DNA of 64,000 bases from assembly GCA_963745975.1 (NCBI GenBank), contig CAVUZJ010000005.1, forward strand, positions 434,001 to 498,000, written 5' to 3'. Below, piece after piece: positions 57,822 to 64,000 of the stretch (position 1 is its first letter; every line of letters starts with the position of its first letter). The DNA comes from JAKAWQ01 sp963745975. GTDB taxonomy: Bacteria > Pseudomonadota > Alphaproteobacteria > Acetobacterales > Acetobacteraceae. The notes below the pieces were generated by a model. That model did not search any database and was not told the origin of the DNA. It saw only the letters and a program-made list of their open reading frames with translations. A program made the translations under genes and the position numbers.

Positions 57822-58541
57822 CTACCCTTGGCGGGCTTCGACCATCATGCGCTTCATTTGAGCGACGACGGAGGAGAGTCCATCGAAGATCGCCTGGCCG
57901 ATCAGGAAGTGGCCGATATTGAGCTCGATCACCTCGGGGATTGCGGCGACCGGGGCGACGTTGGCGAAGGTGAGGCCGTGGCCGGCGTGGCAGGCGATGC
58001 CGAGGTCCGCGGTGAGGCGGGCGGCGGCGGCGAGGCGGGCGAGCTCCGCCGCTGGGTTCGTGGCGTAGCGTCCGGTGTGGAGCTCGACGGCGGCGGCGCC
58101 GAGCCGGGCGGCGGCTTCCACCTGGCGCGGGTCGGGATCGATGAAGAGCGAGACGGCGATGCCCGAAGCGGCGAGGCGCGCGATCGGGTCGCGGAGTGAT
58201 GATTCCTGGCCGGCGGCGTCGAGCCCGCCTTCGGTCGTCAGTTCCACCCGGTGCTCGGGCACGAGGCAGCAGGCGGCGGGGCGGGAAGCGCAGGCGATGG
58301 CGACCATTTCGGGGGTGGCTGCCATCTCGAGGTTGATGGGTGCGGTGAGCGTGGTGCGCATGCGCTTGAGATCGTCGTCGCGGATGTGGCGGCGGTCCTC
58401 GCGCAGGTGGAGGGTGATCGAGTCCGCGCCGGCGGCGAGCGCGATTTGAGCGGCGGCGAGGGGGTCGGGGTGGGTTCCGCCGCGTGCGTTGCGCAGCGTT
58501 GCGACGTGATCGACGTTGATGCCAAGGCGGATGGGCCTCAT
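57822..58541 (-). CDS. pdxJ: Pyridoxine 5'-phosphate synthase
   Basis: A 239-residue TIM-barrel enzyme that joins 3-amino-2-oxopropyl phosphate and deoxyxylulose phosphate in vitamin B6 synthesis. The start L-G-I-N-V-D-H-V-A-T-L-R-N-A-R-G, the I-T-x-H-L-R-E-D-R-R-H-I segment, and the late H-A-G-H-G-L-T and E-x-N-I-G-H-F-L-I motifs are diagnostic. It overlaps pdxA by 4 bases, the two enzymes being consecutive in the pathway. Confidence 0.97.
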   Translation of the reverse strand: MRPIRLGINVDHVATLRNARGGTHPDPLAAAQIALAAGADSITLHLREDRRHIRDDDLKRMRTTLTAPINLEMAATPEMVAIACASRPAACCLVPEHRVELTTEGGLDAAGQESSLRDPIARLAASGIAVSLFIDPDPRQVEAAARLGAAAVELHTGRYATNPAAELARLAAAARLTADLGIACHAGHGLTFANVAPVAAIPEVIELNIGHFLIGQAIFDGLSSVVAQMKRMMVEARQG

Positions 58542-59521
58542 GCGGCTCTCTCGCGTTGCGCGGCCATGGCGGCGGCGAGGCGAAGGGCGGCGATCAGGCT
58601 CGATGGATCGGCCGAGCCGCTTCCGGCGATGTCGAAGGCGGTGCCGTGGTCGGGCGAGGTGCGGACGATCGGGAGGCCGAGGGTCACGTTCACCCCGTGC
58701 ATCATGTCGAGCGTCTTGAGCGGGATCAGCGCCTGGTCGTGGTACATGCAGAGCGCGGCATCGTAGCGGGCGCGCGCCGCCGGCGTGAACATCGTATCGG
58801 GAGGGAAGGGTCCGGTGGCGTCGATGCCGGCGGCGGCGAGGGCGGCGACGGCGGGGGCGACGATCTCGCGGTCCTCCAGGCCGAGCGCGCCTTCCTCGCC
58901 GGCGTGGGGATTGAGCCCCGCGACGGCGAGGCGGGGGCGGGCGATGCCGAAATCGCGGGCGAGGCCTGCTGCGGCGATGCGGCCGATGCGGACGATGAGC
59001 TCGGTGCTCAGCATGGCGATGGCGGCGCGGAGGGACACATGGACCGTGACCGGGATGACGCGGAGCTCGGGGCCGGCGAGCATCATCACCGGCTGGGCGC
59101 CGCCGGTGAGTGCGGCGAGGAACTCGGTATGGCCGGGATGGGCGAAACCGGCGGCGTAGAGGACGGATTTGCTGATCGGGTTGGTGACGAGCGCGGTGGC
59201 GCGGCCGGCGAGGGCGAGGGCGGCGGCGCGCTCGATGGCGGCGATGACCGCGGGCGCGTTGCGCGGGTCGGGCTTGCCGGGCGTGGCGGGAGCGGCGAGC
59301 GGGAGGGGCAGAACGGGGAGGGCTTGGGCAAAGCGCGCGGGCGCTTCCTCGGGCGAGGCGATCGGCGCGAGCGGCACGCGCGGGTTGATGGCGGCGAGGC
59401 GAGCGGGATCGTCGATCGCGAAGAAGGCCGGGCCTTCGGCGTTGAGAGAAGCCCAGGCAGCGAGCGTGATCTCGCCGCCGATTCCGGCGGGGTCGCCCAT
59501 TGTCAGCGCGAGCGGGCGCAT
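58538..59521 (-). CDS. pdxA: 4-hydroxythreonine-4-phosphate dehydrogenase
   Basis: A 327-residue NAD-dependent dehydrogenase that supplies the substrate for PdxJ. Motifs: T-M-G-D-P-A-G-I-G-G-E near the start, T-N-P-I-S-K, G-H-T-E-F-L-A, the metal/active-site H-V-S-L-R, G-L-N-P-H-A-G-E-x-G and C-M-Y-H-D-Q-A-L-I-P-L-K. It starts 10 bases after lpd and is probably co-transcribed with the sucAB-lpd genes. Confidence 0.96.
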   Translation of the reverse strand: MRPLALTMGDPAGIGGEITLAAWASLNAEGPAFFAIDDPARLAAINPRVPLAPIASPEEAPARFAQALPVLPLPLAAPATPGKPDPRNAPAVIAAIERAAALALAGRATALVTNPISKSVLYAAGFAHPGHTEFLAALTGGAQPVMMLAGPELRVIPVTVHVSLRAAIAMLSTELIVRIGRIAAAGLARDFGIARPRLAVAGLNPHAGEEGALGLEDREIVAPAVAALAAAGIDATGPFPPDTMFTPAARARYDAALCMYHDQALIPLKTLDMMHGVNVTLGLPIVRTSPDHGTAFDIAGSGSADPSSLIAALRLAAAMAAQRERAA

Positions 59522-59530
59522 GGCGCGAAG

Positions 59531-60922
59531 TTAGAGGTGGATGGCCCGGCCGTCGACCGCGAGGGCCGCTTCCTTCACCGCCTCGTTGAGCGTCGGGTGG
59601 GCGTGGGAGGCGAGCGCGATGTCCTCGGCCGAGGCGCCGAACTCCATGGCGGTGACCAGTTCGGCGATCAGCGTGCCGGCGTCGGGGCCGAGGATGTGCG
59701 CGCCGAGCACCGTGTCGGTGGCGGCGTCGGCGAGGATTTTCACGAACCCGTCGGTATCGCCCATGGCGCGGGCGCGGGGATTGGCGGTGAAGGGGTATTT
59801 ACCGATTTTGTAGGCGATGCCGGCGGATTTCAGCTCCTCCTCGGTCTTGCCGACCGCGGCGACTTCCGGCCACGTATAGACGACGCCCGGGATCGCGTCG
59901 TAGTTCACGTGCGCGGCCTGGCCGGCGAGGATCTCGGCGAGCGCGGTGCCTTCGTCCATCGCCTTGTGGGCGAGCATCGGCCCGGCGATCGCATCGCCGA
60001 TCGCGTGGATGCCGGGGACCGTGGTCGCGAAGTGGGCATCGGTTTTGATGCGGCCGCGCTCGTCGAGCGCGATGCCCGCCTCCGCGAGGCCGAGCCCGTT
60101 GGTGTAGGGGCGGCGGCCGACCGAGACCAGCACGGCGTCCGCGAGAAGCTCGCTGGCTTCGCCGCCCTTGACCGGCTCGAGGCGGAGCCGGACGCCTTCG
60201 TTGCCGGGGACGGCTTCCGTGACCTTGGTTCCGAGGCGGAATTTCAGCCCTTGGCGGGCCAGGATGCGCTCGAGCTGCTTGGCCAGCTCGGCGTCCATCG
60301 TCGGCACCAGGCGGTCGAGGAACTCGACCACCGTCACTTCGGCGCCAAGGCGCTGCCAGACGCTGCCGAGCTCGAGCCCGATATAGCCGCCACCGATCAC
60401 GACGAGACGTTTCGGAACCGCATCGAACACGAGGCCGCCCGTGGAGGTGACGATCCGCTTCTCGTCGATCGGCACGTTCGGGAGGGGCGTGCTTTCGCTG
60501 CCCGAGGCGATGACGATGTGCGGCGCCTCGTAGGCGGTGCCGTTCACCTCGACCCGCCCGGGGGCGGCGATGCGGCCCCATCCTTTGATCCACGCGACCT
60601 TGTTCTTGCGGAAGAGGAATTCCACGCCTTTGACGTTGGCCTCGACCACGGAGTCCTTGCGCGCCTGCATTCGCGCGAGATCGAGCCCGACCTTCTCAAC
60701 CAGCACGCCGTGCGCCGCGAGGCCGTGGCCGGCGTGGGTGAATTCCTCGGAGGATTGGAGGAGCGCCTTCGAGGGGATGCAGCCGACATTGAGGCAGGTG
60801 CCGCCCAGCGTCTCGCGGCCTTCGACGCAAGCGACGCGCATGCCGAGCTGGGCGGCGCGGATCGCGCACACATAGCCGCCGGGGCCGGCGCCGAGGACGA
60901 TGAGGTCGAATGCTTCGCTCAT
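59531..60922 (-). CDS. lpd: Dihydrolipoyl dehydrogenase
   Basis: A 463-residue flavoprotein, E3 of 2-oxoacid dehydrogenase complexes. FAD motif L-I-V-L-G-A-G-P-G-G-Y at residues 7-17, redox-active Cys43 and Cys48 (G-G-T-C-L-N-V-G-C-I-P-S-K), NAD motif V-V-I-G-G-G-Y-I-G-L-E, and the C-terminal H-A-H-P-T-L-N-E-A active-site His-Glu. It follows sucB by 3 bases, so here it mainly serves the 2-oxoglutarate dehydrogenase complex. Confidence 0.96.
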   Translation of the reverse strand: MSEAFDLIVLGAGPGGYVCAIRAAQLGMRVACVEGRETLGGTCLNVGCIPSKALLQSSEEFTHAGHGLAAHGVLVEKVGLDLARMQARKDSVVEANVKGVEFLFRKNKVAWIKGWGRIAAPGRVEVNGTAYEAPHIVIASGSESTPLPNVPIDEKRIVTSTGGLVFDAVPKRLVVIGGGYIGLELGSVWQRLGAEVTVVEFLDRLVPTMDAELAKQLERILARQGLKFRLGTKVTEAVPGNEGVRLRLEPVKGGEASELLADAVLVSVGRRPYTNGLGLAEAGIALDERGRIKTDAHFATTVPGIHAIGDAIAGPMLAHKAMDEGTALAEILAGQAAHVNYDAIPGVVYTWPEVAAVGKTEEELKSAGIAYKIGKYPFTANPRARAMGDTDGFVKILADAATDTVLGAHILGPDAGTLIAELVTAMEFGASAEDIALASHAHPTLNEAVKEAALAVDGRAIHL

Positions 60923-60925
60923 GCT

Positions 60926-62164
60926 TCAGAGGCCGAGCAGCAGCCGGCGCGGATCCTCGATCCCTTCCTTGACCCGGACCAGGAAGGAGACCGCTTCGCG
61001 TCCGTCCACGATGCGATGGTCGTAGCTGAGTGCGAGGTACATCATCGGGCGGATCTCGACCTTGCCGGCGATCGCCATCGGCCGGTCCTGGATCTTGTGC
61101 ATGCCGAGGATCGCCGATTGGGGGGGATTGAGGATCGGCGTCGACATCAGTGAGCCGTACACCCCGCCGTTGGTGATGCTGAAGGTGCCGCCGGTGAGCT
61201 CCTCGAGCTTGAGCGTGCCCTCGCGCGCGCGCTTGCCGAAATCCGAGGTCGCGCGTTCGATCTCGGCGAAGCTCATGCGTTCGGCATTGCGGATCACCGG
61301 GACGACGAGGCCGTTCGCGCCGCCGACGGCGATGCCCATGTGGACGAAGTGCCGGTAGATGATGTCCTCGCCGTCGATCTCGGCGTTGGCGGCGGGGAAT
61401 TCGGCGAGGGCCGCGATGCAGGCGCGGACGAAGAAGCTCATGAAGCCGAGCCGCACGCCGGCGTTCTTCTTCTCGAAGAGGTCGCGGTACTCGGCGCGGA
61501 TCGCCATGACGGCGCTCATGTCCACCTCGTTGAAGGTGGTGAGCATCGCGGCGGTGTTCTGCGCTTCCTTGAGGCGGATCGCGATGGTGCGGCGCAGGCG
61601 CGTCATCCGCACGCGCTCCTCGCCGGGCTCGGTTTCGCGCGGGGCCTTGGCAACGGGAGCGGCCGGGGCTGGTGTAGCCGGGCGGTTGAGGAAGGCGAGC
61701 ACGTCGCCCTTGGTGATCCGCCCGTCCTTGCCGGTGCCGGGGCCGATGGAGGAGGGCGGGATCTGCTTTTCCTCAAGCAGCCGTGCCGCTGCGGGAAGAG
61801 GGGCTGGGGAAGCCGCCGGCGGCGGGGCTTCGGCGGGCGGTGGGACCGCTGCGGGCCGCGCGACCGGGCCGGAGGGGCGAGGCGGCTCGCGCACGCCGGC
61901 TTCGGGGGCGGGCTTCGCCGGGGCCGCAGCGCCATCGAGCCGGCCCAGGACCGCGCCGACCGCGACCTCCGCGCCGGTTTCGGCCGTAATCTCGGCGAGC
62001 ACGCCCGCGGCCGGCGCCGGCACTTCCACCGTCACCTTGTCCGTTTCCAACTCGACCAGCGGTTCATCCATCGCCACCGCCTCGCCGGCCTGCTTCAGCC
62101 ATCGCGCCACGGTGGCGGAGGTGACGCTCTCGCCGAGCGGCGGCACCTTGATCTCGCTCGCCAT
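60926..62164 (-). CDS. sucB: 2-oxoglutarate dehydrogenase E2, dihydrolipoyl succinyltransferase
   Basis: A 412-residue enzyme. The lipoyl domain covers residues about 3-75 with lipoylated Lys43 (E-T-D-K-V), followed by an Ala/Pro linker to about 125, a peripheral-subunit-binding domain (A-A-R-L-L-E-E-K-Q-I) and the catalytic domain from about 190 ending L-S-Y-D-H-R-I-V-D-G-R-E-A (active-site His). The ATG at 62164 begins M-A-S-E-I-K-V-P as in the family; one at 62176 would add four residues. The large frame to 63799 is sucA read out of frame. Confidence 0.95.
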   Translation of the reverse strand: MASEIKVPPLGESVTSATVARWLKQAGEAVAMDEPLVELETDKVTVEVPAPAAGVLAEITAETGAEVAVGAVLGRLDGAAAPAKPAPEAGVREPPRPSGPVARPAAVPPPAEAPPPAASPAPLPAAARLLEEKQIPPSSIGPGTGKDGRITKGDVLAFLNRPATPAPAAPVAKAPRETEPGEERVRMTRLRRTIAIRLKEAQNTAAMLTTFNEVDMSAVMAIRAEYRDLFEKKNAGVRLGFMSFFVRACIAALAEFPAANAEIDGEDIIYRHFVHMGIAVGGANGLVVPVIRNAERMSFAEIERATSDFGKRAREGTLKLEELTGGTFSITNGGVYGSLMSTPILNPPQSAILGMHKIQDRPMAIAGKVEIRPMMYLALSYDHRIVDGREAVSFLVRVKEGIEDPRRLLLGL

Positions 62165-62199
62165 ATCCCCTGCCATACCCCTCTGGGCCCCCTTCGCGC

Positions 62200-64000
<1,801 letters not shown>

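Overview
The window is very GC-rich, with short intergenic gaps and many 4-base stop/start overlaps. It looks like an alphaproteobacterium, most likely Acetobacteraceae/Rhodospirillales. The gene families (UrtABCDE plus urease, KdpFABC-DE, a fused gamma-alpha 2-oxoacid:ferredoxin oxidoreductase, a three-subunit FAD/2Fe-2S amine oxidase) and a dispersed palindromic 'GGGGCTCTGCCCC'-type repeat fit that group. This placement is inferred from style and gene content, not from a marker gene.

Layout. 1-6.6 kb: tail of a peptide-binding protein, an aldo/keto reductase, an M24-family hydrolase and a complete DppBCDF-type peptide importer core. 7.0-11.6 kb: a gamma-glutamyltransferase-like Ntn hydrolase co-oriented with a three-subunit FAD / [2Fe-2S] / FAD oxidoreductase of the HcnABC, opine oxidase and D-hydroxyproline dehydrogenase type. 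11.6-17.7 kb: surface-polysaccharide genes (glycosyltransferase, rfbD, rfbC), a 934-residue hydrolase-TPR protein and a PaiB-like protein. 17.9-26.8 kb: a high-affinity potassium system (a small upstream ORF, kdpF, kdpA, kdpB, kdpC, kdpD, kdpE) followed by an EIIA-Ntr-like gene. 26.9-34.3 kb: a cytoplasmic HtrA-like protease, a four-gene ABC importer, and a periplasmic repeat protein broken by a +1 frameshift. 34.3-45.1 kb: a twelve-gene, one-direction urea cluster (urtABCDE-ureDABC-ureEFG) with a good sigma-54 promoter in front of urtA. 45.4-52.7 kb: an accessory island holding an Xre/RES toxin-antitoxin pair, a MITE-like element, a DUF1993 gene, a LysR/DoxX/NmrA set and a complete IS1182-type insertion sequence. 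52.8-57.5 kb: a 2-oxoacid:ferredoxin oxidoreductase operon (GltD-like flavoprotein with ferredoxin domains, korA frameshifted, korB). 57.8-64.0 kb: sucA (cut by the window end), sucB, lpd, pdxA and pdxJ.

Functionally, the urea genes form one import-and-hydrolysis pathway under probable nitrogen control, and the kdp genes form a potassium-starvation regulon whose sensor lies beside an EIIA-type phosphoprotein. Carbon metabolism has both a 2-oxoglutarate dehydrogenase complex and a ferredoxin-linked 2-oxoacid oxidoreductase within about 10 kb. The features most worth a second look are the large composite palindromes (one inside the kdp operon), the hairpin element inside the urease operon, the GGT plus three-subunit oxidase module, and two single-base homopolymer frameshifts of the same kind, which may be assembly errors.
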